Source: Williamsia sp. 1138
Lineage (GTDB): Bacteria; Actinomycetota; Actinomycetes; Mycobacteriales; Mycobacteriaceae
Reading direction: 5' to 3'
Assembly (NCBI RefSeq): GCF_002095435.2
Contig: NZ_MJEJ02000051.1
Location: 124,001 to 188,000 of the forward strand
Length of the DNA stretch: 64,000 nucleotides
Shown piece by piece: positions 1-8,067 of the stretch. Made by a program: the position numbers and the translations under genes. Below the pieces are notes generated by a model. That model saw only the letters and a list, made by a program, of their open reading frames with translations. It was not told the origin of the DNA and did not search any database. Position 1 is the stretch's first letter; every line of letters starts with the position of its first letter.

Positions 1-393
1 ACGCAGGCTCTCGGTGTCCGCGGTGGCGACATGCAACAGGTAGTCGTCAGCCCCTGCCAAGAAGAAGACATCGATCACATCGTCCTTCTGCCCGATCTCG
101 GCGACGAAGCGCCGGATCTGCCCTCGAGCGTCCGATTGCAGACTCACCGCCACCATCGCTCGCAAAGGCCGGCCGACCGCTGCCGGGTCGATGTCGGCGA
201 AGAACCCACGAACCACCCCGAGCTCGATGAGGCGGCGGATCCGGCCATGACACGTCGATGCGGCGATTCCCACCTCGGACGCCAACGCGCTGTTCGACGC
301 CCGGGCATCAGCCTGGAGCAGGGTCAACAGGCGTCTGTCGATGTCGTCGAGACTCGCCGTTCGAGCCCGAATATTATTCGGTTCGAGTGCCAT
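1..393 (-). CDS. aldR: Lrp/AsnC-family transcriptional regulator (AldR-like), 3' end outside window
   Basis: The visible 131 residues begin at an ATG (MALEPNNIRARTASLDD) and run off the left edge, so the C-terminus is missing. The first ~65 residues form the Lrp helix-turn-helix (LDDIDRRLLTLLQADAR, then SALASEVGIAASTCHGRIRR). The RAM ligand-binding domain begins around residue 70. It diverges from ald, the arrangement seen for AldR and ald in mycobacteria, where AldR senses amino acids and controls alanine dehydrogenase. Regulation of ald by this protein is inferred from that arrangement and from repeated TGTTCA/TGAACA half-sites in the shared promoter region. Confidence 0.88.
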   Translation of the reverse strand, partial: MALEPNNIRARTASLDDIDRRLLTLLQADARASNSALASEVGIAASTCHGRIRRLIELGVVRGFFADIDPAAVGRPLRAMVAVSLQSDARGQIRRFVAEIGQKDDVIDVFFLAGADDYLLHVATADTESLR

Positions 394-406
394 CGCAGCG
401 CCCTTC

Positions 407-495
407 TGTGAACATTTGATCAGAATACTACTCCGTTGAAGAATTATGTTCAGAAGTGTTGCTACTTTCCCGACGTTTGTTCACGCTGTTGAACA
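407..495. promoter_or_regulatory. aldR-ald divergent control region with TGTTCA half-sites
   Basis: The hexamer TGTTCA or its complement occurs four times: TGAACA at 409-414, TGTTCA at 447-452, and a perfect inverted pair TGTTCA-N6-TGAACA at 478-495. The spacing and symmetry suit a multi-dimer Lrp-type regulator wrapping the region. The stretch is AT-richer than its flanks and holds the promoters of both divergent genes. That these are AldR sites is inference. Confidence 0.45.
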
Positions 496-529
496 CACCG
501 ATCCCATCCAGATCAAGGAGAGTCCAGCC

Positions 530-1642
530 ATGCGCGTCGGCGTCCCACGCGAGATCAAGAACAACGAGTACCGCGTTGCCATCACCCCGGCTGGGGTCGC
601 CGAACTCACGCGGCGCGGCCACGAGGTGATCATCGAGCATGAGGCCGGAAGCGGCTCGGCGATCGCCGACACCGACTTCAAGGAGGCCGGCGCGCAGATC
701 CTGGGTACCGCCCGCGAGGTGTGGGAGCAGGCCGACCTGTTGCTGAAGGTCAAAGAACCGATCGCGCCCGAGTACGAGCTCATGCGGGAGGGTCAAACGC
801 TGTTCACCTACCTGCACCTGGCCGCCAGCCGTGCGTGCACCGAGGCGCTGCTGAGCTCCGGCACCACGGCGGTCGCCTACGAGACAGTTCAGGCCGCTGA
901 CGGGTCGCTGCCGCTGCTCGCCCCGATGAGTGAGGTCGCCGGACGGCTCGCACCGCAGGTCGGCGCCTATCACCTCATGCGCTCGGCCGGTGGCCGCGGC
1001 GTGCTCATGGGCGGCGTGCCCGGCACCGTACCTGCCGAGGTCGTCGTGATCGGTGGCGGCGTCAGCGGCGTCAATGCCGCGACCATCGCAGTCGGCATGG
1101 GCGCCGACGTCACCGTCTTCGACCTCGACATCACCAAACTCCGCGCCATCGATGCTCGTTTCAACGGACGCGTGCACACCCGATACAGCACCACACTCGA
1201 CCTCGACGAGGCGATCAAGAAGGCCGACCTGGTGATCGGCGCCGTGCTGGTGCCCGGCGCGAAGGCCCCCGTCTTGGTATCCAATTCTCTGGTGGCACAG
1301 ATGAAGCCGGGGTCGGTTCTCGTCGACATCGCCATCGATCAGGGCGGCTGCTTCGAAGATTCTCGACCCACCACCCATGACGATCCGACCTTCATGGTCC
1401 ACGACTCGGTCTTCTACTGTGTCGCGAACATGCCCGGATCCGTGGCGCGTACCTCGACGATGGCACTCACCGGGGCGACCCTTCCCTACGTGTTACGCCT
1501 TGCCGACCTCGGCTGGGTCGAAGCCCTGCGCCGCGACCCGGCTTTGGCCAAGGGGCTGAGCACGCACCAGGGTGAACTCCTCTGCCCTCACGTCTCCGAC
1601 GCCCTCGACATCCCGCTGGGAAGCTCACCGCTCACTGTCTGA
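530..1642 (+). CDS. ald: Alanine dehydrogenase
   Basis: 370 residues, the usual length. The enzyme reversibly deaminates L-alanine to pyruvate and ammonia with NAD+. The N-terminus (MRVGVPREIKNNEYRVAIT) and the GGGVSGVNAA nucleotide-binding loop near residues 174-184 are typical. The ATG at 530 is chosen over upstream in-frame codons because AAGGAG lies 9 bases before it and the family starts here. It diverges from the aldR-like gene, which probably regulates it. A palindromic repeat starts 8 bases after the stop. Confidence 0.96.
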   Translation: MRVGVPREIKNNEYRVAITPAGVAELTRRGHEVIIEHEAGSGSAIADTDFKEAGAQILGTAREVWEQADLLLKVKEPIAPEYELMREGQTLFTYLHLAASRACTEALLSSGTTAVAYETVQAADGSLPLLAPMSEVAGRLAPQVGAYHLMRSAGGRGVLMGGVPGTVPAEVVVIGGGVSGVNAATIAVGMGADVTVFDLDITKLRAIDARFNGRVHTRYSTTLDLDEAIKKADLVIGAVLVPGAKAPVLVSNSLVAQMKPGSVLVDIAIDQGGCFEDSRPTTHDDPTFMVHDSVFYCVANMPGSVARTSTMALTGATLPYVLRLADLGWVEALRRDPALAKGLSTHQGELLCPHVSDALDIPLGSSPLTV

Positions 1643-1650
1643 TCCCGGAG

Positions 1651-1703
1651 TTGGTGGCTTCTGGCGAACGTTTCCCCAGGTCGGCGTCGCCACAACCCAC
1701 CAA
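1651..1703 (+). repeat. Dispersed stem-loop repeat, copy 1
   Basis: Arms 1651-1667 and 1687-1703 pair at 15 of 17 positions. The 19-base loop carries CCCCAGGTCGGC next to the right arm. It lies 8 bases after the ald stop, between the converging ald and DUF294 genes. Related copies are at 28737 and 63081. There is no U-tract, so it is not a standard intrinsic terminator, though it could mark or stabilise 3' ends. Confidence 0.75.
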
Positions 1704-1720
1704 AATCGGGGTGGCCCGGG

Positions 1721-3574
1721 TCACGTGCCCGGTTCGGCCCACTCCTTGACGGACAGATAGTGCGACATGTTCTCCATTCGCCGCTGAACTGAAGAGACCT
1801 CCCGGACGGCTTGTCCGACCAGGCTGCGGTCCAGCGGCGAAAGGCGTTGCATGGTCAGTACATCCGTTGCCGTCTCGCCCCGGTCGACCTGCGCGACCTG
1901 GTAGGTGAGGCGGATCTTCTGCAGGACCTCGAACACCTCGATGAGCGTGTGGGCGTTGTCGTCGGTCAGCATCGGACTGCCCGCGGCGGCGGCCAGTCGC
2001 GCGCGGGTGCCCAATTCCGGGCTCTGCACACTCAGCGCAGCCCACCGGGCGATGTTGATGACGGGTATCAGTGCGTGACTCTTGATGTCGAACGTGCCAC
2101 CGCGCCGCGAGAGGACATCGCGCATCGAGCGGACCTTCGCCCGATACGACAGGGATTCGGCGAGTAGCAGCCGCATCGTCCCCGGGTGTTTGCGCAATTC
2201 ACCGAACACCTCGGACACGGCTGTCGCGCCCGGGTCGCCCCAGATCGGTCTGCCGTCGAGTAGTAGCGACGCCAAGATCATGCCCTTGTTGTCGAGCGGC
2301 GAGACCAGCCACTGCTGCGCTGCCTCGCGCCATTGCCCATGGGTCCGGGCGAACAGCGGCATCGCAGCGGTGGCGCCGTTGGTGTCACCGGCAAGTCCAC
2401 ATCCGCGCAGCACCTCACCCACCTCCGCGAACGCCGCCCGATAACGGGCCATCTCCTCCGGACTCGACACAGACTCGTCGAACGACACCGCGCTGTCGAC
2501 GTCAGAGCTGAGCACCGGCTCTCGGCGCGCGTTGCTGCCGAGCGACAGCCACGTCAACGCGGCCGGATCGAGTTCGGGATGCTCGGCCAGCACCATTTCC
2601 AGGGCGCGGCGCACCAGGGCGTCGGTGACGACGGACAGCACCGCCGTCACCTCGAACGACGGCCGCCCGCGCCGGAGCAGGTCCGCCACCAGGTAGCGCA
2701 TCCGGCGCCCCCGCTCCTGCAGGGTCTCGATCGAATCAGATCGGGTGATCTGTTCTCGCAGAGTGACACTCACACCGGCAGGCGCGTTGACGAAGTCGCC
2801 CGGCAGCACCACTCCCTTGAGGTGCCCGCCCGGATCCACGACCGGAACACACGTGAGGTCCTGTTCGAGGATGTCGACAAGCACATCCGAGGCCGGGGCG
2901 CTGGTGGCGGCGGTGATCGCCGGGAACGTCATCACCTGCGCAACCCGCTGTTGCAGATCACCGCCCGCGGCGACCACCCGCGCTCTGATGTCACGGTCGG
3001 TGAGCAGCCCGAAACGCCCGTCCTCGCAGGGGATCACGATGTAGCCGCTGTGGTGTTCGGAGATCTTCTGGGCGGCCTGCTGTACCGTCATGTCGCCGCT
3101 GCCGACGACCGGCGCAGTGCGGATCAGTTCGTCGACAGTGCCGTAATCGTTGATCGACAGCGAATCGGTGCGTTGCGCGACGGTCAATTTGCGCGCCAAG
3201 AACTCTGCGCCCGCCAGCGACGAGAACACCGGCCGAACGATCGGGCCCGGGATCCGGCAGGCCTGGACGGGCCCGGCAGCGATGGCGAGTGGGCCTATCG
3301 ACGATCCGGTCAGCATTGCTGAATAACCGAAAACGCCTCCGGGCCCCAGGATCTCGTCGGGACCGTCGGGCTTGTGATCGGGCGAGTTCCACAACTCCAC
3401 CTGGCCGGCGACCACCACGGCCAGCTCTTCGACCTGGTCGGTGAAGCCGTCCATGATCTGGCTGCCGGAGGCATGGTCTTCCAGCCGAGACGCTGCAGCG
3501 ATCCGCACCAGTTCGTCTGCGGCGAGCGCATCGAAGGGCGGGTACCCGGCAAGGAACTCTGCGATCGACACCAT
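1721..3574 (-). CDS. cNMP-binding/CBS/DUF294 putative nucleotidyltransferase
   Basis: About 617 residues. Order: cyclic-nucleotide-binding-like domain (~1-125), a CBS pair (~150-270), a GlnD-like DUF294 nucleotidyltransferase domain with LGSNARREPVLSSDVD near residue 350 (the GS...DxD signature), and DUF294_C (~460-600). Related proteins are predicted signal-transduction nucleotidyltransferases; substrate unknown. It lies just downstream of the M16 peptidase on the same strand, so probably co-transcribed. Two in-frame ATGs (3595, 3574) are possible and neither has a clear ribosome site; the inner one matches the usual VSIAEFL-type start. Confidence 0.85.
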   Translation of the reverse strand: MVSIAEFLAGYPPFDALAADELVRIAAASRLEDHASGSQIMDGFTDQVEELAVVVAGQVELWNSPDHKPDGPDEILGPGGVFGYSAMLTGSSIGPLAIAAGPVQACRIPGPIVRPVFSSLAGAEFLARKLTVAQRTDSLSINDYGTVDELIRTAPVVGSGDMTVQQAAQKISEHHSGYIVIPCEDGRFGLLTDRDIRARVVAAGGDLQQRVAQVMTFPAITAATSAPASDVLVDILEQDLTCVPVVDPGGHLKGVVLPGDFVNAPAGVSVTLREQITRSDSIETLQERGRRMRYLVADLLRRGRPSFEVTAVLSVVTDALVRRALEMVLAEHPELDPAALTWLSLGSNARREPVLSSDVDSAVSFDESVSSPEEMARYRAAFAEVGEVLRGCGLAGDTNGATAAMPLFARTHGQWREAAQQWLVSPLDNKGMILASLLLDGRPIWGDPGATAVSEVFGELRKHPGTMRLLLAESLSYRAKVRSMRDVLSRRGGTFDIKSHALIPVINIARWAALSVQSPELGTRARLAAAAGSPMLTDDNAHTLIEVFEVLQKIRLTYQVAQVDRGETATDVLTMQRLSPLDRSLVGQAVREVSSVQRRMENMSHYLSVKEWAEPGT

Positions 3575-3619
3575 GGGCTCATGGTGCCAGTTCATCGCCG
3601 CATGAGCGCGATCAAGACG

Positions 3620-4861
3620 TCAGTTCACCAATGAGGTGAGCGACTTCGGTAGTTGCCTGCGGCTGCGGTACGGTCCGACGACCGCTGCCCCGAAAGGTCG
3701 CGAGAGCAGCTCACGCGCTACCCGGTGGGTGTCGGCCACTGTGACCCGGTCGATCTTGCGCAACGTCTGATCGACGGACATCTGTTTGCCGTAGTTGATC
3801 TCGCCGCGTCCGTTGCGGTGCATCCGGGACTGCGAATCCTCGAGACCGAGCACCATCGCACCCCGCAGTGACCCTTTGGCCCGCGCGAGTTCTTCGTCGG
3901 TGATCCCATCTGCCGCCACCTGGGTCAAGATGTCGTCGATGACGGTCACAACCTCGGACAGGTGGTCGGGTGAGCAGCCGGCGTACACCGAGAAGGCCCC
4001 GATGTCGGCGAACGAGTCCACCGAGGAGTAGACCGAATACGCGAGTCCGCGGGATTCCCGGACCTCCTGGAACAGTCGCGAACTCAATCCCCCGCCCAGG
4101 GCGGTGTTCAGTACCGACAGCGCCCACCGGTCGGGATTGCCCCGCCCGGGCCCGCGGACGCCGAGCAGCAGGTGCGCCTGTTCGGTGTCCCGGTACGAGA
4201 CCTCGAGGGCGGGCCTGCCACCGATCGCTTTGGCACCCACCCGGATCGGCGCAGGTGGCACCTTCCCCGAGAGATGTCCGGCGAAGGTCGATCGCACAGC
4301 TGCGAGCACCGATGCATGGTCGACGTTCCCCGCGACCGAGAGCACCATCTTGTCCGGGGTGTACCGGCGCTGGTGGAACGAGCGGATCTGGGCCCTGGAC
4401 ATGGCCGTGACCGACTCGACTGAACCGATCACGGGCCTGCCGATGGGGTGGTCGCCGTACATGGCGGTCATGAACAGGTCCGCCAGCAGATCTTCCGGGT
4501 CGTCGTCGCGCATCGAGATCTCTTCGAGCACCACTGCCCGCTCGATGTCCACGTCCTCCGAACGACATTGCCCGCGCAGCACCACGTCGCCCACGATGTC
4601 GACGGCAGTCGCGAGGTGCTCGTCGAGCACGTGCGCGTAGTAGCAGGTCTGTTCTTTCCCGGTGAACGCGTTCAGTTCACCGCCGATCGCGTCGATCTGT
4701 TCCGCTGTGCCGGCCGCCGACCGGGTGGGCGTCGACTTGAACAGCAGATGTTCGAGGAAGTGCGCGGCACCGGCCACCGAAGGCTTCTCGTCACGCGATC
4801 CGACTGCGACCCACAACCCGACGGACGCCGATCGCACGCCCGGGAGGTATTCGGTGACCAC
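3620..4861 (-). CDS. pepR: M16-family zinc peptidase (PepR/pitrilysin-like)
   Basis: 413 residues from the GTG at 4861. The inverted zinc motif HFLEH is at residues 34-38 and the downstream glutamate lies in ERAVVLEEI (~108-116). Two M16 half-domains follow. It lies directly after pnp, as PepR does in mycobacteria. The start is problematic. Homologs begin about 20-25 residues earlier with an xRRxxLPGGLRVVTE segment. That segment is encoded in frame here (RRSVLPGGLRV), but from the last upstream stop codon to 4861 there is no ATG, GTG or TTG. Either a CTG near the pnp stop is used or the protein lacks its first strand. A 17-bp perfect inverted repeat covers this segment. Confidence 0.85.
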   Translation of the reverse strand: MVTEYLPGVRSASVGLWVAVGSRDEKPSVAGAAHFLEHLLFKSTPTRSAAGTAEQIDAIGGELNAFTGKEQTCYYAHVLDEHLATAVDIVGDVVLRGQCRSEDVDIERAVVLEEISMRDDDPEDLLADLFMTAMYGDHPIGRPVIGSVESVTAMSRAQIRSFHQRRYTPDKMVLSVAGNVDHASVLAAVRSTFAGHLSGKVPPAPIRVGAKAIGGRPALEVSYRDTEQAHLLLGVRGPGRGNPDRWALSVLNTALGGGLSSRLFQEVRESRGLAYSVYSSVDSFADIGAFSVYAGCSPDHLSEVVTVIDDILTQVAADGITDEELARAKGSLRGAMVLGLEDSQSRMHRNGRGEINYGKQMSVDQTLRKIDRVTVADTHRVARELLSRPFGAAVVGPYRSRRQLPKSLTSLVN

Positions 4862-4867
4862 GCGCAG

Positions 4868-4905
4868 CCCACCGGGCAGTACGGATCTCCGTACTGCCCG
4901 GTGGG
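4868..4905. repeat. 17-bp perfect inverted repeat at the pepR 5' end
   Basis: Arms 4868-4884 and 4889-4905 are perfectly complementary around a 4-base loop (ATCT on the plus strand). The arm nearer the gene encodes the conserved VLPGGL segment of the peptidase family, so the other arm is an inverted copy of coding sequence. No U-tract follows on the minus strand. It could fold in the pnp-pepR mRNA and limit translation. Confidence 0.85.
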
Positions 4906-4953
4906 TGTCCGGCGTCGCAGAGCGCTGCGCAGCCGTCAGACCAGCTGTGTTAC

Positions 4954-7239
4954 TCAGGCTTTCGCCTCGGTGGCGTCGACGTCGGCAGGCGCCGCGGCGT
5001 CCGCATCATCTTCGACGGGGACGAGGCTGATCTTGCCGCGATCATCGATGTCGGCGATCTCGACACGAAGCTTCTCGCCGACGTTGACCACGTCTTCGAC
5101 CTTGCCGATCCGCTTTCCCTTGCCCAGCTTGGAGATGTGGACGAGTCCGTCGCGACCGGGGAGCAGCGAGACAAACGCACCGAAAGTGGTTGTCTTGACC
5201 ACGGTTCCGAGGAACCGCTCGCCGACCTTCGGCAACTGGGGGTTGGCGATGGCGTTGATCATGTCGATCGCGGCCTGGGCAGACGGACCATCGGTGGCAC
5301 CGACGAACACGGTGCCGTCGTCCTCGATGGAGATGTTCGCACCGGTCTGCTCGGTGATCGAGTTGATCATCTTGCCCTTGGGCCCGATGACCTCACCGAT
5401 CTTGTCGACCGGGACCTTGACCGTGGTCACGCGCGGCGCGTACGGGCTCATCTCGTCGGGCTCGTCGATGGCCTCGGCCATGACCTCGAGGATCGTGATC
5501 CGGGCATCCTTGGCCTGTGAGAGCGCCGAGGCGAGCACCGGCGACGGGATTCCGTCGAGCTTGGTGTCGAGTTGCAGCGCGGTCACGAAGTCCTTGGTCC
5601 CCGCGACCTTGAAGTCCATGTCGCCGAAGGCATCCTCCGCACCGAGGATGTCGGTGAGTGCGACGTACCGGGTCTGGCCGTCGATCTCGTCCGAAACCAG
5701 GCCCATGGCGATACCGGCGACGGGAGCCTTGAGCGGCACACCGGCGTTCAGCAGCGACATCGTCGACGCGCAGACCGAACCCATCGAGGTCGAGCCGTTG
5801 GAGCTCAGTGCCTCGGACACCTGACGGATGGCGTACGGGAACTCTTCCACGCTCGGCAGCACCGGCATCAGAGCGCGCTCGGCAAGTGCGCCGTGCCCGA
5901 TCTCGCGACGCTTCGGCGAACCGACGCGACCGGTCTCGCCGGTCGAATACGGCGGGAAGTTGTAGTGGTGCATGTAGCGCTTGCTGGTCTCGGGTCCGAG
6001 CGAGTCGATCTGCTGGGCCATCTTGACCATGTCGAGGGTGGTGACGCCCATGATCTGGGTCTCGCCACGCTCGAACAGCGAGCTGCCGTGGGCACGCGGG
6101 ATCACCGCGACCTCGGCGGACAGCGAGCGGATGTCGGTGACACCGCGGCCGTCGATCCGGAAGTGATCGGTGAGGATCCGCTTGCGGACGAGCTTCTTGG
6201 TCAGCGAGCGATACGCCCCGCCGATCTCCTTCTCGCGACCCTCGAACTGGTCGCCGAGCTGTGCGAGGATCTCGGCCTTGAGCTCGTCGGTCTTGTCGTC
6301 GCGGTCTTTCTTGCCCGGGATGGTCAAGATCTCGGAGAGCTTGGCTGCCCCCGCGGTCTCGACCGCTGCGAAGACGTCGTCGCCGTACGGAGGGAACAGC
6401 GGGAAGTCGCCGGTCGGCTTCGAGGCCTCGGCGGCGAGCTTCTGCTGTGCCTCACAGAGGCGCGCGATGAACGGCTTGGCGGCCTCGAGGCCCTCGGCCA
6501 CGATCGCCTCGGTCGGCGCCTGGGCGCCGCCCGCGATGAGCTCGATCACGTTGTCGGTGGCCTCGGCCTCGACCATCATGATCGCGACGTCGGCGGTGTC
6601 GCCTTCGCCGGAGACGATGCGCCCCGCGACGACCATGTCGAAGACGGCGCCTTCGAGCTGCTCAACGGTCGGGAACGCGACCCACTGGCCGGCCTTGTTC
6701 TCGTCGGTCGGGATGAGTGCGACGCGGACGCCACCGACCGGGCCGGAGAACGGGAGCCCGGCGATCTGGGTGGATGCCGAGGCGGCGTTGATGGCCACGA
6801 CGTCGTACAGGTCCTTGGGATCGAGGCTCAGGATCGTGACGACGACCTGGATCTCGTTACGCAGACCGTCGACGAACGACGGGCGCAGCGGCCGGTCGAT
6901 CAGCCGGCAGGTGAGGATCGCGTCGGTGGAAGGACGGCCCTCACGGCGGAAGAACGATCCGGGGATGCGGCCTGCGGCGTACATCCGCTCTTCGACGTCC
7001 ACGGTCAGTGGGAAGAAGTCGAAATGGTCTTTCGGGTGCTTACCGGCGCTGGTGGCCGAGAGCAGCATGGTCTCTTCGTCGAGATAAGCGACGACCGCAC
7101 CTGCGGCCTGCTGTGCGAGACGTCCGGTCTCGAAGCGGATGGTGCGGGTTCCGAAGCTGCCGTTGTCGATGATGGCGGTCGCTTCGGTGATCTCGTCGTC
7201 GTACTCCACAGCGTCTGTGGTGGTGGTGACGTCGGTCAT
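4954..7239 (-). CDS. pnp: Polynucleotide phosphorylase (guanosine pentaphosphate synthetase I)
   Basis: 761 residues from the ATG ([16 protein letters not shown]) preceded by GAGAGGAAA. Two RNase PH domains (roughly 30-250 and 360-590) flank the helical domain; a KH domain ([18 protein letters not shown]) and an S1 domain ([20 protein letters not shown]) follow, then an acidic tail. It degrades RNA 3' to 5' by phosphorolysis, and actinobacterial members also act in pppGpp metabolism. It follows rpsO, as in most bacteria, but is separated by a long structured leader. Confidence 0.97.
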   Translation of the reverse strand: MTDVTTTTDAVEYDDEITEATAIIDNGSFGTRTIRFETGRLAQQAAGAVVAYLDEETMLLSATSAGKHPKDHFDFFPLTVDVEERMYAAGRIPGSFFRREGRPSTDAILTCRLIDRPLRPSFVDGLRNEIQVVVTILSLDPKDLYDVVAINAASASTQIAGLPFSGPVGGVRVALIPTDENKAGQWVAFPTVEQLEGAVFDMVVAGRIVSGEGDTADVAIMMVEAEATDNVIELIAGGAQAPTEAIVAEGLEAAKPFIARLCEAQQKLAAEASKPTGDFPLFPPYGDDVFAAVETAGAAKLSEILTIPGKKDRDDKTDELKAEILAQLGDQFEGREKEIGGAYRSLTKKLVRKRILTDHFRIDGRGVTDIRSLSAEVAVIPRAHGSSLFERGETQIMGVTTLDMVKMAQQIDSLGPETSKRYMHHYNFPPYSTGETGRVGSPKRREIGHGALAERALMPVLPSVEEFPYAIRQVSEALSSNGSTSMGSVCASTMSLLNAGVPLKAPVAGIAMGLVSDEIDGQTRYVALTDILGAEDAFGDMDFKVAGTKDFVTALQLDTKLDGIPSPVLASALSQAKDARITILEVMAEAIDEPDEMSPYAPRVTTVKVPVDKIGEVIGPKGKMINSITEQTGANISIEDDGTVFVGATDGPSAQAAIDMINAIANPQLPKVGERFLGTVVKTTTFGAFVSLLPGRDGLVHISKLGKGKRIGKVEDVVNVGEKLRVEIADIDDRGKISLVPVEDDADAAAPADVDATEAKA

Positions 7240-7319
7240 GTGTTGGGGTTTCCTCTCGTCGTACGACAGGTCCGACCTGCGTACGGTCTGTGACTCGCGG
7301 GCAAACACACGCGAGTAGG

Positions 7320-7440
7320 CCCTGAGCGAGGAAGGAGATCAGTCGGCGCCGAGGGTGACGGCCATCGATCGAAGCTGCCGGACGCCGATCTGCGTTCCGG
7401 GAGCCACTACCGAAGACCGCTCACCAGAGCGGGCGCACGG
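7320..7440 (-). ncRNA. Structured 5' leader of pnp (candidate Actino-pnp RNA)
   Basis: An Actino-pnp RNA motif is described in the 5' UTR of actinobacterial pnp genes; the match here is by position and visible structure, not by covariance search. On the minus strand, a stem CCGCTC/GAGCGG (7417-7432) and a second stem (about 7378-7400, CCGGAACGC with GGCGTCCGG, one bulge) lie upstream of pnp. An 8-codon reading frame MAVTLGAD (7339-7365) is also in this leader. The rest of 7240-7319 holds CAGGTC-G-GACCTG and GTCGTACGAC, then the pnp ribosome site. Confidence 0.5.
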
Positions 7441-7468
7441 ACGAACATTCTTCCTTGCACAAAAGCCA

Positions 7469-7498
7469 CGCCGAGGGTATCACTCGATACCCTCGGCG
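7469..7498 (-). terminator. Intrinsic terminator candidate downstream of rpsO
   Basis: A perfect 13-bp stem (CGCCGAGGGTATC with its complement) with a 4-base loop is followed on the minus strand by TGGCTTTTGTG, a short U-rich run. It lies about 115 bases after the rpsO stop, beyond the 33-bp repeat array, and before the pnp leader. Confidence 0.7.
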
Positions 7499-7506
7499 CT
7501 GTCAAT

Positions 7507-7605
7507 CTTCACTTTTTAAGCCCGCCGCAGCGGGCCATGCTTCACTTTTTAAGCCCGCCGCAGCGGGCCATGCTTCACTTTTTCAGCCCGCCGCGGCGGG
7601 CCCGA
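7507..7605. repeat. Three tandem 33-bp hairpin repeats between rpsO and pnp
   Basis: Copies at 7507-7539 and 7540-7572 are identical; 7573-7605 differs at a few bases. Each has CTTCACTTTTT then a hairpin GCCCGC-CGCA-GCGGGC (GCCCGC-CGCG-GCGGGC in copy 3). The array begins 6 bases after the rpsO stop. On the minus strand the hairpins are followed by A-rich, not U-rich, sequence, so they look more like mRNA barriers than terminators for rpsO. Confidence 0.9.
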
Positions 7606-7611
7606 CTGCAC

Positions 7612-7881
7612 CTATCGGCGCAGGCCGAGCCGCTCGATCAGCGTGCGGTAACGCTGCACGTCCACCTTGGCCACGTACTTGAGCAGCCGACGACGCTTGC
7701 CGACGAGCAGCAACAGTCCGCGACGGCTGTGGTGATCGTGCTTGTGCTTCTTGAGGTGCTCGGTGAGATCGACGATGCGCTTGGTCAGCATCGCAACCTG
7801 AGCTTCTGGAGATCCGGTGTCGGTCTCGTGCAGGCCGTATTCGGCCAGGATGGTCTTCTTCTCTTCAACGGTCAGTGCCAC
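7612..7881 (-). CDS. rpsO: 30S ribosomal protein S15
   Basis: 89 residues, standard length, starting at a GTG ([19 protein letters not shown]) with AGGAGT upstream. [21 protein letters not shown] is the conserved rRNA-binding stretch. It binds 16S rRNA early in 30S assembly. It lies between ribF and pnp, the near-universal order. Confidence 0.98.
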   Translation of the reverse strand: MALTVEEKKTILAEYGLHETDTGSPEAQVAMLTKRIVDLTEHLKKHKHDHHSRRGLLLLVGKRRRLLKYVAKVDVQRYRTLIERLGLRR

Positions 7882-7920
7882 AGAAACTCCTGGTGATGAT
7901 GATCGCGTACGTATGTGTGA

Positions 7921-7957
7921 GAGAACCGGGCGATATTTGCCCACCGCCACAGTTCTC
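7921..7957 (-). promoter_or_regulatory. Candidate S15 autoregulatory leader hairpin
   Basis: In the rpsO leader, GAGAAC (7921-7926) pairs with GTTCTC (7952-7957) around an inner GGGC/GCCC stem (7928-7931 with 7939-7942). It ends about 40 bases before the start codon. S15 is known to bind structured leaders of its own mRNA in several phyla; assignment here rests on position and foldability only. Confidence 0.4.
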
Positions 7958-8036
7958 CAGGTGAGGCCACCGCGAACCGCAGCGCACACCAACGGGCAAC
8001 AATACAGCGGCACCGCCCATGCGGCCAAATCGTTCG

Positions 8037-8056
8037 GCCAGAGATAGCTCTGGCCA
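8037..8056 (-). terminator. Possible weak terminator after ribF
   Basis: A perfect 8-bp stem GGCCAGAG-N4-CTCTGGCC lies 11 bases after the ribF stop. The minus-strand tail is only slightly T-rich (GATTTGG), so it may attenuate rather than end transcription between ribF and rpsO. Confidence 0.4.
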
Positions 8057-8067
8057 CGAGATAGATT

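Noticed and set aside
5572-7293. 573-codon plus-strand frame opposite pnp
   Set aside because: Antisense shadow of pnp with no recognisable motif.
7507-7605. 33-bp repeats considered as a CRISPR array
   Set aside because: Units are directly adjacent with no spacers, and no cas genes are nearby.
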